Notes under the pieces: generated by a model
The model's input: only the letters and a program-made list of their open reading frames with translations
Database searches by the model: none
Told to the model about the DNA's origin: nothing
Part shown: positions 52,794 to 64,000 of the stretch, one piece after another
How the letters are laid out: every line of letters starts with the position of its first letter
Numbering within the stretch: position 1 is the first letter of the stretch
Translations under genes and position numbers: made by a program
Assembly: GCA_022829145.1 (NCBI GenBank)
Contig: CM040745.1
Location: 38,545,341 to 38,609,340 of the forward strand
Length of the DNA: 64,000 nucleotides
Source: Albula goreensis
Lineage: Eukaryota; Chordata; Actinopteri; Albuliformes; Albulidae
Direction: 5' to 3'

Positions 52794-53213
52794 CTTGGGA
52801 TTTGGGCCCTGTTTGCTTATCTTTATCAAATACTTCCTTGTTTGTATGCACCCATTATGCGAAAACAAATTGGCCATAATGTGTCCATCCAGGTCAATGT
52901 ACTTTTCTTATTCTTATTTATATTCTCTAGCCCAGTTGCTCATTACAGGATGTGCATGTCAAAATTTGCACATGTAAAAACAGAAAGTGACACAGCAGCC
53001 TGTCCACAGGTCATTAGCGGCCCCACTTCACATATTTCTTTACTTAGCTTCCTCGCTATTCAATGCTAAGGAATTACTGTACTTTCAAATGAGCGCCACC
53101 TTCCTAAACGCTACTTTGTCACGCCACCATTTTGTTATGAGGTGCGGCAATGTGTGCGAGAACACTTTGTGTTTCATTGTGCATTGTGCTACAAAACAAA
53201 TCAAAGACTGTCA

Positions 53214-53234
53214 TGTGTGTGTGTGTGTGTGTGT
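53214..53234. repeat. TG microsatellite
   Basis: (TG) of about 10 units. Confidence 0.9.
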
Positions 53235-54082
53235 GTTCATCATAACCGTGTATGATTTGCTACCAGAATAGGATCTCATGAGCTCTTTGTCATATGTCTT
53301 CCATGTTTCATGTCTGGGTGAAAGTGGTATTATCTGACTGAGGGTAGTAAAAGGGAAGCATGCATGTGACTACGATATCCTCTAAACTCACCCAGGGGGG
53401 CTCTGTGGACACAGTGAGTCACACAGACAGAGAACAAGGGGGGAGGAGATGTCAACATTAAGATTTTAACAAAGGTGTTCGGCCGGCAAGTCAGCCTAGC
53501 GACACATTCTGTCGATGGGAACAGAAACATCTGCATCCATTCTGTACCGAGAGTTTAGACGTTCCTGGCTGTTCTAGCAAGAAAAACGTTACACTTTTTG
53601 TGTCTCGCTCAACACCCCCTTCCCCCCCTCCCAACCCAGGCCGCACACTGTGGGTATAATTTCAGTTAATTTACCGCGCAGCGATCGCCTGCCAGGTTTC
53701 GTTCTTGAGCATTGAGATCCGAGTCTGATCATCACAAGATCCTAATGGCAGGAAGCGCTGACAAAGGACCCAGCCAGCAGGAGGCGGAAAAACTATTTTA
53801 CTTCAGTTTTTTTTTTCGCTATGTAATTCATCTAGACTGTTTTAATTTTATAGCACATAAAGGACACCCCCCCCCCTTTCTTTTCCACCACCAGCCCAAA
53901 CTTATCAGTCGATTGCAGCAGCCATCTCCCACCAGTTCTGGGGGAGGACATCGTACTCATGCGACGCCTCTAATTGTCGTGACGTACGGCGTTAACTTCT
54001 TTCCACACGGCGATGTATTACCGATCACACGCTGCCAAAGCTGTCTGAGGATCACAGGCGTATGCTAGGCTCATGTGCTAGC

Positions 54083-54250
54083 AGGATCCCGGCCTGCCAG
54101 CGGTGGCTGCGAGGCAGGGGTGACGCCCATGACTTCAGTTGGCTTAACATCTACCTTCCATGGTGAGGCTGGGCCAACTGTTGCCTCACCACGTTTGACT
54201 CTGGCTATGGCTGATGATGGCACAGCTGTGACTCGAACAACCAGCTGCAG
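54083..54250 (-). repeat. tRNA-derived SINE relic, copy 2
   Basis: On the minus strand a B-box-like 'ggttgttcgagtcacagc' is followed by 'catagccagagtcaaacg' and 'tggtgaggcaacagttgg', paralleling 48168-48245. Confidence 0.55.
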
Positions 54251-56519
54251 GAAAGAACCCTGAACCATGATCATGTGACTCTGCTGCACGAATCACCCAC
54301 CACAGGCCCACTAAAGAACATATTTCAGTGAATAGGCAGTAAATATGAGGGAGATCAGACAGCTCAGTCTGGTAAGCAGCCATTTCGCCGAAATATCAAT
54401 CCCTAGGAGACCAGGGTTCATGTCCCGACTCCAGCCCCCCAATCTGGCCACCCCCCCCACAAACCCCCCAGCCTTCCCATAATCTGAATAAAGAAAAATA
54501 CATATGGAGGGTGGCCACTTGGCCATTCACCCTTTAAAATATATACATATATGAAATATATACCAACACATTTAAGAGGTATGAATGAATGATGGACCAA
54601 CTGGATGAATGAACGAATGTATACTGACATATGCTAAGATTTTAAGTTGTCAAAGACACTTTTGAAGGAAGTCGAATCCATTACAAGTTTAAATTCATGA
54701 GGACACACTAAACTAAGAGCCTTTGCCAGTCAATTCAATGAAGAAATAATACCAGGAAATATTATTCTGAGGAAATAACAGGAAATGCCAAAAGTGGGAG
54801 TGAGGGACGCAGTTTTCTCACCCCTCATTCATTGACCAAATTACCTTTGTGTTGAAAACAAAGTAGACTGAAATACATTACAGTAGAATTAGACTAGTTT
54901 TCCAAATCATCCATGTGTACATTTCTTAAATAAACAGTTTGACCAAAGAGGAAAATCTTCACAAAGTTAAGAAGATGGACAGCAAATGTTATGTTGGCTG
55001 TTAACCTAAAGATTTAAACTAGTGGTTGTACAAAACCATTTTAACAGGCATGTGATTGACGAAACCAAACTGGAGGTGAAATAGCCAGACATAAAGACAT
55101 ATAGCTCCCTACTAAAAAGCAGAACATGATTTTTGCAGAGCATAATACTATTAAATAAAAGTAGACTTTCCTACATACTTGTGCAGGCTACAATAACACA
55201 CATTTAAGGTTGTTTGACATATCAGACGCTGTCTGGCTTTACACACACCCAGACTTTGAAATATACACACAAGGTTTGTTTTAAACTTACAAGCTTTACC
55301 ATTTCCACTTCTGAGAGTGCAAGACCATATTTTTTGTAATAGATAGCTAACGGTACACTTGTGTGCACGAGGTGTGCGACTAGTTATATTATCCATAGCT
55401 ATCCCAAAAAATATGTAGAGCATAATGTAGAATCTCTAAACATATGATATTCTAGGGTTAAAATATACTCGTGTGCGCATGAATGGCGTATGTGTTGGTG
55501 TTCATGAGACCAAAACAATACCCTATTTTCTATCATTAAATGGGTATTAAATTTGTATACACATACTTTGGAAAAAGTCTGAAACTAAAGCACCTTAGCG
55601 ACTACAGATGTAGCCTTTTGTGGGTGCTCAATGTGAAGACACCAAGACACAGAGTATGTTGTTGATCAGATATCACTTACACTTTATTATCTTATCTCTG
55701 TGCTCATTTCTTTTCAGAATTTCTACATCTGATCTTACAAGAATTTGTGTGATTTGTGAGGAAACGACAGCCGGGATTCAATCAGCTCTCGTCCTTCAGT
55801 TTTACTTACAATTTAATAAGAGTGTTTCGCTTTTTTCCAACAAGTACGGTTTGGAGAGTTCGGTTTCATGTTTGCTGTTCTTGCCAACTTTTGTAAAGAT
55901 ACAAATGAGCGTTTGCTTTAATGATGAGCCAAAGTCGAGCACCAATGAGCTGTCAACAGAGGTGGAAAACTGTGGCTTCAGAGAGTAAATGATCTACCAT
56001 GCATTCATTCCATCAATGCAGTATACCAGCTATTTCTAATGAGCGCAACCATTGAGCTAGGTGAGCTAATAAGTGAAATCACCTGTTTTCGTGCACAGGT
56101 AGAACAAATACATGGTAGTACTTTCACCTTCTGAAGCCGAAGATTTCCTCCTCTGATTGAATCCCATCCTACATATTTTGAAGAAAATGAAAAGATTCAC
56201 TTTTAGCCTGCTTGTTAGACTTAAAAATCATTGCTTGTTAGCCTTAAAAAAACATCCTATCTGCATGCAGGTTCACTTAGGAAATGGATGACCGTGGATT
56301 GCCTGTGGAAAAAAGTATTTCCTCATACGCTCAGCTCATTTAGACTAATTAATCAGCAGCATAAGAATAGTGTTTTCTGTGATGACTAGTTTACAGTATC
56401 TTGTTAATGTTTCTGTGTATCCTGAATGTCATGTTTCTGTTTGGAACGTTGGACTCTGAAGTAGGAGTCACCGTGTGGTTGGCTAAAGTCTAGTTTAGTC
56501 ACATGAAACCTGTAAACCG

Positions 56520-56720
56520 ATTGGCAGAATGAGGCATGAAGATGGAGGAAGTCCCTCTTCCATTACTGAAAGCCCTATTCGTGCCACATTTTATTCATCA
56601 TACGTCCTCATCTTGAATCTTGAGGCTGCTTTGGTGGAGTTAAGGCCGTTGCGTATCATGTCTCAGTTCCTCCATTGGAAAACCAAGGTTCTATTTGAAA
56701 CCATAGTGTCCTCTTTCAGT
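56520..56720 (-). repeat. Dispersed repeat, copy 2
   Basis: On the minus strand it reads 'atagaaccttggttttcc', 'ggaggaactgagac' and 'tcttcatgcctcattctgc', in the same order as the other copies. Confidence 0.6.
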
Positions 56721-57361
56721 CAGACTGTCAGTCAAGGCCAGCAAGACCAGTGAAACAGTCTTGTATGACAATTCCTTAATGTCCAAAGATGGCACTGATT
56801 CAAACAGGAGAGTGTACGGTACACCCAAACCCCCAAACAGGTCCCATGCAGGGGACATGAGAGAATGGGCACTGGCATGGAGCCTTCAAACACCAGGTGA
56901 CAGGCCAAAATTGGGGTGATCTACATTGTAAGGGTGGAAGGAGGGCCCCCGCGGTCATCCATACACTGAAAAGACGGAGACTATGGGGGTTATTGCTGCT
57001 TTCATGTCACCAGTCTCGACCTCTCAGTGACAGGACACAGCCTCACCATGAACACGTAGCTCTACTCTACACGCACCCTCCAGAAACTACTCTTTATCTG
57101 ACTTTTAATAGCGTGTAATGTATCATGTGTACATAGATTATTTTAGAACGACATAATGGGCTGGTGAATCAATATACAGTTTTAATGCAGCTAAAAATGC
57201 AAGCCCTACCTGTAAACACATGGAAAACAGCCTTTCTGCCTCTGTTTGCCTCTTTTTTCCCATGATTCTTAACTAGTCCACTCGCCACATCTGAGCCATA
57301 ACTCTCCCTTCCTAAATATTGCCTCAACACATGGACTCCAAGCAACAAAAAAACAAAAAAA

Positions 57362-57391
57362 AACACACACATACACACACACACACACACT
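57362..57391. repeat. CA microsatellite
   Basis: (CA)n with one CATA interruption. Confidence 0.9.
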
Positions 57392-58839
57392 GTTAATATT
57401 TCATATGAAGCTATTACGCATTCAATGGCATCTGTCTCACTGGCGGTGTGAACTTTTCATCATTTTGAGCCACAACTCAGCTACTCACCAAACCATACTT
57501 TTAGAACTCCAAGATACTGTCCTGACATGATCCAAGTTGTAAATGTTTTATTTAAAAGTATGAGTATGTAAGATGAGAAATTTCAGCCTTAGTATTCAGA
57601 CTGAGTTTACAGTTGTGATACTGTAAGCACAGGAGGCTGAATTTAGAGGTCAAACATTTTTATAGGGTTCATTAAATTTGCTTGTGGATGCATGAGACCA
57701 AATAGCAATAGTAATTTAGTGGAAAATAGTACCAAGAACACCTGTCAACTAACTTCACTGTTAAAGAAGCAAAACACAATTCTATACTCCAAGTAATTTG
57801 TTATGATGACAACTTATGATATTCTAATTAATTTACTGACTGATGTCAGGAATAAATCTAATTCCATAAATAACACCAAAACTTTTGGAAAAACAAATCA
57901 ATGTATGCACAGCATTTACAGTTGTTTAATTTTGCTTTTACGGTCTACGGTGTTCTGCAAACAGCAGGTGGGCGTAATGAGCGCTCATGTTTGCGGTAAC
58001 AGTGTCAAGGAAGTTCAACATTGGTCTGACCCAGGTTCAGTCTGTTACAGTCTTTGGCAAGCAGCGAAAGGTGCTGAGGGATCTTTCTAGCCGAAAGCAC
58101 AGGAGGAAATGTGACAAACCCCCTATCCCCCCCCGCCCCCAACACCCCCATCCCTTTTCCTTCCAGCAGAGCGCTCTGAGAATCTACCGTGGTACAGCGT
58201 CCTCGTTCCAGGATATTACCGCATCCTATTTGCAAACTCTACAAATTCATGGCCTTAAGGGAGAGACACAAACATCAAGCGTTCTCTAAATAACTGCTTT
58301 CATGTATACATCCACTGTTGAGCTTTGTAAAATAAAAAAAAATATATAACCATTGTTTATGCTATTAACAACAGCCTTTGTCAAAGTACCGCAAGTTAGC
58401 TGATTGGTGAAATTAAATATGTCTGTCACGTACCAGATACTTAAACAGAAGCTTTGGCTGGCAGGGACGGTTTTCCCTCTCACAGTATTGCGGTCTAGTC
58501 TTGCTAGGAATTCATGAATTTACATATAATTAGAGTGCCTTAGCTGTCTTCCCTTTTCGAAAATGTATATCAATGTTTATTGTTTATTGGTGCAGAAAGT
58601 TTTCAGTTAAAATAAAAATAAACACAGGCCCCTTTAATCAGAGACAGAAAGTGCCATGCTCCAGGCAAGGGTCTGAAGTACTAAGGAGTCAAGCTCACGC
58701 TCGCACACCCAGCTCACAGAATCCCACGCATATCAAACCAAAGTCACGCAACTCCTCAGGATGGCCTACGCAGATTTTGAGAAACAAAAGTTTGTCTAGA
58801 CATAATGTGTAAACACGCCAATCACACTTGCTTTAAGAT

Positions 58840-59040
58840 GCAATTAGTTGCAACATTGGCGAGGCAACAATTGGTCCAGCCCAGCCGAGGATGATGGGGG
58901 GTAAGTTCATTGGTCTCATCGCTGTAGCGCCCACTCTGGTCATGCCGGGCGCCTGTGGCGGTATGAACTGAGGGTACGCTGACTGCATCATCCTCCAACG
59001 TCATCCTCCAACGTCATAGGCAGTGTGCAGTTAGCGGTGC
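58840..59040 (+). repeat. SINE relic, copy 3
   Basis: Contains 'gcgaggcaacaattggtcca' followed by 'gcccagcc', the same body segment as at 48210 and 54160. The promoter boxes are not clear here. Confidence 0.45.
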
Positions 59041-60269
59041 TGCTGCAACGTGAATCAGAGTCACCTGAATCGGAAGAGTCGCGTGTTCGGCCTCTCCTCC
59101 CAAAGCCGGAAGAGCGGGTGCTGTGGTGAGGTCAACAAGTTCAGGTTGGGAAAAATTGATGGAAGAAAAAGATGAATTAGTTGGTTTTGATTAATGTGGC
59201 TTGATGACGATAAGTCACCTTATGCAGTACAACCATGAACACTTGTGTGCGTGACCTTGTGTTGTTTACTATAATTTATGTTAAATTTATTATGTAATTT
59301 GTTAAGTGTGCTGTTTTTGGTTTAATTGTCTCCATTTATCAAAATTATATTACTCATGTGTCTTTTATTATTCATTTTCTTACCCCTGAGAATCATGTGT
59401 TTAGCTGTTTTTGAGCTCCCTCCTATGAGATGAACCATTGTGTGTTTAACGATTCCATTCATGTGTGTCTTGTTGATGAAGGCGAAGCCCAGTGAGAATG
59501 AGAAACTCTAGCAATGAATCGGGCTTGTGAAATACCACTGGCTATTCAAACTGTGGAGCAAAAAAAGTATATCAAGCATTTTAAAAACTGAAAAAAAAAT
59601 ACATAGCAACAAAAAAAATCAACGTCCTCTGCTGTTTATTTCTCACTGATAACCATGGAAATTTAAAGTAGCCTGCTCTCAGCTTCAAGCACGCTACAAA
59701 CCCCTCAGATGCTCGAGCCGTTTGGGTATATTCCATTCTCCCACAGGAATTACAATGGCAGGTTTTTGTATGCAGATGTTCTGTGATCTTGCTGCCAAAA
59801 TGTCACAGCCACTGATCTTAATAGCGAATTCCAAATGTAGTGTAAAAACTGCATTTAGCCTTTTACATCTGGGGTGAAGTGAGGTAATAACGGCGTGTGC
59901 TAGGGCTGGTGTGTTGTACTGCCAGGGTGTACTGCCAAATTGGTAAAATAACAACAATTAGAAGAATAATAACAATAAAAAATGTTCTCTGTAGTTCCAG
60001 ATGTTTGACACTTTAACCCAAAGGAAAGGAAAGCTTGGTTAGATGCTCCTAGTATATAGTTAGTAGATGGTGCTTGCAGGCTTGTTTGATAAATGATTCA
60101 ACACCAGGTTCAACACCTCAATTCAAGCCTCACTTAAAATTTCCCATTTTATATTGTTCAGAGAACATCACCATTTATGGTATGTTGGTTCTCTGACAGC
60201 AGCATGAATATAGGATGGCCGTATCACCCCGTGACTGGCTTGGAGGACCAATCACCTTCTGCCTGTTCT

Positions 60270-60460
60270 CGTGCATGCAGAATGAAGCATGAAGAGGGAT
60301 CGTGACCCTCCTTCCATTATTAATGCTCTGGTCATGCACCATTTCAGAGGTCTGCCTCAACAGATGGTGAGCCAGTGTTTGTTGTCTGAGCTCCTTCAGA
60401 GAACCAAGTTTCCATGAGGAACCAGGACATTGTCTTTCTGCCCTCAACGTAACATGAGTA
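60270..60460 (-). repeat. Dispersed repeat, copy 3
   Basis: On the minus strand it reads 'catgttacgttgaggg', 'aacttggttctctgaagg' and 'tcttcatgcttcattctgc', matching copies 1 and 2. Confidence 0.6.
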
Positions 60461-61214
60461 TGAGGAAAACCTAATACTACCACACCTGCTGAACGCGCCT
60501 GCAGGAAACACTCACAGTTTAAAAGGTAAAACAACCCTTCTCTGAAGGGAGTCAACGGTAGAGTGAGGAGGAGACGTACCAGGATCCTCCTGTGGACCCA
60601 GCGCCAGTAAGCTCTGTGTGTGCCAGGAAACCACATCCAGATGTAAAACGACACACTCGTATGGATACCCCAGATACATGTTAATGGTGCTTGCCCAATT
60701 TGGATGGCGGCCGTCTCAACAGTGAAAGCTCTGAGGCTGAGAACCATTCTTTCGGGAGCCAAACCCACAGATGTCTAACCAAAGGGCTGAGTTCAGCTGC
60801 CCGCATATCAACTCAGAGGAGACACCAGGTCTGCAAACTAGGGCTTGGAGGATCACTTGAGCGCTACCAGGAGAACCAATGGACCATCTGCTCCGTTACT
60901 GCCCTGCAGTGGGTGCAACATCAGAGATTTAAGAGAGGTAACATGCAGGTGCATCAGAAGAGAAATATGAAGGCGACATCCCAGCTATCCATTTGCATGA
61001 GGAACATGCAAGAACATGCCTTTCTTTCTAAACTTCCTCCTTCCTCTCACCCTCCAAGTGAGCATTAAAAATACGCACTCCTCCAATTTCCAGCTACTGT
61101 CATGGAATCGTGTGGATCGAGCTCGAGCGAAAGAGTCCCACCATGAGAATAAAATGGGTTAAATGATGCATCCGTGTTGCACCATTGGGTCTGCCATCAC
61201 CGCAGACAAAATGG

Positions 61215-61425
61215 TGTAATGTTATTATCATTAGAGTCATTTAGCTGACTTACAGTTGACTGGGCTGGCCAGGGGCTGGTCCCCCCTGGGAGCAATGTGG
61301 GGTTGAGGGGCTTGCTCAGGGTGCCAGCAGGAATGTTCTTCCTGTGGCTAGGCTGGGGCTTGGGTCACCAACCTCAAGGGTCCCAGTCATGTACCTTAGC
61401 CACTACACTACAGGCTTCCCCTGCA
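61215..61425 (-). repeat. tRNA-derived SINE
   Basis: On the plus strand the end 'catttagctgacttacag' is followed by 'ttgaggggcttgctcagggt' and 'gtaccttagccactacacta'. Read on the minus strand this is a tRNA-like head (TAGTGTAGTGGCTAAGG) followed by the conserved GAGCAAG-type domain of fish SINEs. Confidence 0.75.
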
Positions 61426-61845
61426 ATATAGTGAGTCCCACCATGAGGGTCAAACTGAGCAGAGAACATTCCGTCCCTGCCTCTACTCCCCCATACGATG
61501 CACTAGCAGTGTCGTATCCGCACAGGCGGGGTGGTCTGCTCACCGCAGTTTCAGCAGCAACTTCAGCGCTAATGATCCCCCGCAGGGCGCATAGCCGGGC
61601 CTGACGCACACAGCTGATAACTGGGACACAGCGGGAGGCTATCCAGGATGCCCATCATGGGCTGCTTGCGCATGCACACGACCTAAGAGCACAGACCATA
61701 ACCTATGACAGTCTGAGGAATTCCTCACAGACATACTCACAATGAGGACTGTGAGTCTTGCCCTTCTATTCCATTCCAGAAGATGAGAGGGAGAGGAAAG
61801 TGATGGAAGGAAATACAACTGACCTAGCTGCCTAGCTATAAAAAC

Positions 61846-62045
61846 TACAGTGCCCTTCATAAGTATGGTAACAGCGGACTGAAAATACTTATTTTTGGCT
61901 ATAGACTTCAGGGCAGTTGGATTTGAGTTCAAAAGATGAATGCGAGATGAAAGTAAAGACAATCAACTTTTATTTCATGGTAATTACATGTACGTTTTAC
62001 CATTTTATAGAAACAGAAGTTTCTGGGTGGAGTCCCTCATTTTTA
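61846..62045. mobile_element. Tc1/mariner terminal-repeat fragment
   Basis: Begins 'tacagtgcccttcataagta', the hallmark end of fish mariner-like elements, followed by a typical AT-rich subterminal region ('ggatttgagttcaaaagatg', 'cttttatttcatgg'). No transposase region or second end found. Confidence 0.7.
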
Positions 62046-62387
62046 GCTGTACTGAACACTGTTCATTCAAAGTCTTGAAACCACATTGAGAAGAGCTTGG
62101 AAAGCTATTGCATTTTAGCACCCCTAATGGAGCCAGTCATTTTGGAACATGAAACTTCTATCTTGGAAACAAGGTGGCATTAAGAGCAATGAGGAGCTTT
62201 CAATTATATTAATCTTAGATTTGTAGGATATTTTTGATCATACCAAGACCTTGCTACATTGACATGTCTGTTGGTTTACTTAAATCATTTTCTCATTAAA
62301 GGTAAACAAGCCTGTAACGTTATCTGATGGGTAAAATGTTTTTTCAACAGACTCAGCTGTGTTTGTTCAAGCTTTCTTCTGTGAATA

Positions 62388-62395
62388 GATATAAG
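62388..62395 (+). promoter_or_regulatory. TATA-like box before a candidate first exon
   Basis: GATATAAG lies about 140 bp above an ATG that is followed by a splice donor, on the plus strand, in front of a purine-rich leader. Suggestive only. Confidence 0.3.
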
Positions 62396-62530
62396 GATTT
62401 GTCTCTTGGAGAACCAGGAGAGAAGACGGAGAGAGCGAGAGAGAGGGCGGACACGCACAGGGGAGGTGGAGAGCGGAGATCTGCACTTCGTGAGATGCAT
62501 CCCATGTGTGCGAAACTCAGCAGAGTATTT

Positions 62531-62555
62531 ATGACTAGGAACATTAGCATTATGG
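62531..62555 (+). CDS. Candidate alternative first coding exon, possibly pmepa1
   Basis: The plus strand reads ATG ACT AGG AAC ATT AGC ATT ATG G and then a strong donor GTAAGC. The exon would end one base after an ATG (phase 1). That is how the short PMEPA1 isoform (beginning MAELEFVQ) joins its second exon, as I recall the human gene. PMEPA1 is the divergent neighbour of C20orf85 in human, which fits the position and strand here relative to cimip1. The encoded peptide MTRNISIM is too short to identify, and exon 2 is not in the window. It may equally be a chance match or a non-coding first exon. Confidence 0.3.
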
Positions 62556-64000
62556 GTAAGCGCGAGCAACAGAGCGGCGTTCTTTTCCCTGCAACGGTAC
62601 GGAGGAAAAGGTTGGTTCAGCAGATCTCAGGGTAGCAAAGCGATGTTTCAGACAGGATGCCCGCATCCTGCTCCGGGCTACCGTCTTTCTGTTGATTTCA
62701 CTTGACACTGCTAATCCACTGAAGATGGTGTTAGTTTCAGGCCAAACATGAGGGCAATGCAGCCAGTACTCGGCGCGATATATTGATGGAGTTTTGCCTC
62801 AGGTTACAGACCAGCCAATTCATATGATGATAGAGGAGGGAAAAATTATTTTCCATATAAATTGCTTCAACAACAATGTATATCACAAATACATAATTAT
62901 CAGGTGATTGTAATGTCTTGCACACCAGCACCAAAATGTAATATGGTGTCTATGTAGGTCCTATTGTGCTGTGGTTATCCTGGCAGTTGGAGGTTTTTAA
63001 TGGACAGACATGCCGATATTACAGTCTTCAGAAGAGCGCACTGTGGGAATTGGGGATGTTATTCTGATGGTCTTCAAAGGGATGGACTCATGAATAAAAA
63101 TAAGTATATTTTATTAAAAATATGTTTATATAAGTTTTGCTCAGAGATGGAGGGTGCGAGGATGGAGTGTGGATTTGTGGGTATTGGGTGGAGGGGGAGG
63201 GGAGGTGGGTTAGTTTCGCGGGGAGATGTAACAGAAGGTGCACCTAAACGGTGAGTTCTGAAGAGTCTGTCCCCTTAAACCTTTGCCTTGTGTATATCAT
63301 TACAAGTTGTGTCTGGATATTGACACAGCGTTCTCTGCAAATGAGTGAAATCGCTGCTAGTGTTGTTGACAGTCAGTAGCATTAGCTTAAGATGCAATGC
63401 AGAAATCTTTTAATCGTGGACTGTTACAGAAGAACCCGACAGCGTTACCACCACACAAGTTTGACACAAAACTGCAGGTATGATGCAGTCAGATGAAATG
63501 CAGTTTATGTTGCAGTGGACTGAGAACGGATTCAGAAATTTGCCAGCTTGCTGTCAATTCTCTGCCATACCCCTATACTGTCCTGTTTATCTCTCCTTCA
63601 CTGTTTCCTTGTCTCTTGCCTCCTTCCTAAACAACGGACCATAGACAGAATTTTGACAATGGAATCAACATTTTTAAAAGTTCACCATACAGGTATACTG
63701 TCACTATAAATCTAACATTTACACTATATTTTACCTCACAAAATATAACAGTCAATGAATGTAACATTCCACATGTAGGTATTTGAGGCAATGTCTCTCT
63801 TGCCTCCAGAAATGTTTCACTTTTCAAAGGATCTATTGATTGGCTGTCATTCGACCATCAGTAACCTATGAAAACAAGGTTTAGCATCAGTTGCCATGGG
63901 GAGGCACCTCTTGAGTAAAACTGGTGATGAACAGATTTCACAACCTGAACCACGAGTGCAGCCATTTTAAATTTTTGACATTACAGCCAAAAGCAGGAGT
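62556..64000. other. Stretch to the right edge
   Basis: No gene or repeat recognised; if the candidate first exon is real this is its intron. Confidence 0.5.

Larger units (their letters stand above)
51537..61214. other. Intergenic stretch
   Basis: No gene can be supported. Holds G-run clusters (52686-52793), TG/CA runs (53214-53234, 57362-57391), C-runs near 53870, SINE relics (about 54083-54250 and 58840-59040) and two dispersed-repeat copies (about 56520-56720 and 60270-60460). A 197-codon open frame at 60175-60768 overlaps one of the repeats. Confidence 0.55.

Noticed and set aside
52398-52877. 159-codon proline-rich minus-strand open frame
   Set aside because: Proline content comes from the complementary G-runs; no domain or splice context supports a protein.
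60175-60768. 197-codon minus-strand open frame, the longest in the window
   Set aside because: It runs through a dispersed repeat also present at 43.3 and 56.5 kb, has no recognisable domain and shows no codon bias.

Overview
The window is eukaryotic, very probably from a teleost fish. It has small exons with GT..AG introns, a nuclear tRNA-Lys gene, long CA/TG microsatellites, tRNA-derived SINE relics, and Tc1/mariner and hAT-like elements of kinds common in fish. The species cannot be told from the sequence alone. Nothing in it looks prokaryotic or viral.

Three protein genes were rebuilt exon by exon, all on the minus strand. (1) ahcy (S-adenosylhomocysteine hydrolase): eight exons from 17777 down to 833 encode residues 1-325. 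The roughly 108 C-terminal residues lie beyond the left edge. (2) chmp4b (ESCRT-III subunit): five exons from 29987 down to 22918 give a complete 223-residue protein. Its 5' flank carries a tight cluster of CRE/AP-1-type sites. (3) cimip1 (C20orf85/LLC1 homologue, a ciliary microtubule inner protein): four small exons from 43956 down to 39295 give a complete 132-residue protein that is invisible to simple ORF calling. An RFX-type X-box lies about 62 bp upstream of its ATG, as expected for a ciliary gene. A tRNA-Lys(TTT) gene sits on the minus strand at 19589-19661, between ahcy and chmp4b.

From 44 to 64 kb there is no confident protein gene. The stretch holds a small hAT-like MITE with a near-perfect 8-bp target duplication, striking inverted repeats at 45.5 and 49.0 kb, a long TG microsatellite, a decayed Tc1/mariner copy (50318-51536, related to one in ahcy intron 3), G-quadruplex-prone DNA and several SINE relics. 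Near 62.4-62.56 kb a plus-strand TATA-like motif, a purine-rich leader and an ATG-G/GTAAG donor resemble an alternative first exon. In human, PMEPA1 lies next to C20orf85 in divergent orientation, so this could be the start of pmepa1. That remains an inference, because the next exon is outside the window.

The three genes act in unrelated processes (methylation cycle, membrane scission, ciliary axoneme) and are simply neighbours. In human, AHCY and CHMP4B are on 20q11 and C20orf85 and PMEPA1 on 20q13, so the fish arrangement joins two blocks that are apart in human. I found no sign of a novel multi-gene system. The most useful results are the cimip1 gene model, its X-box, the candidate pmepa1 exon and a few unusual repeat structures.
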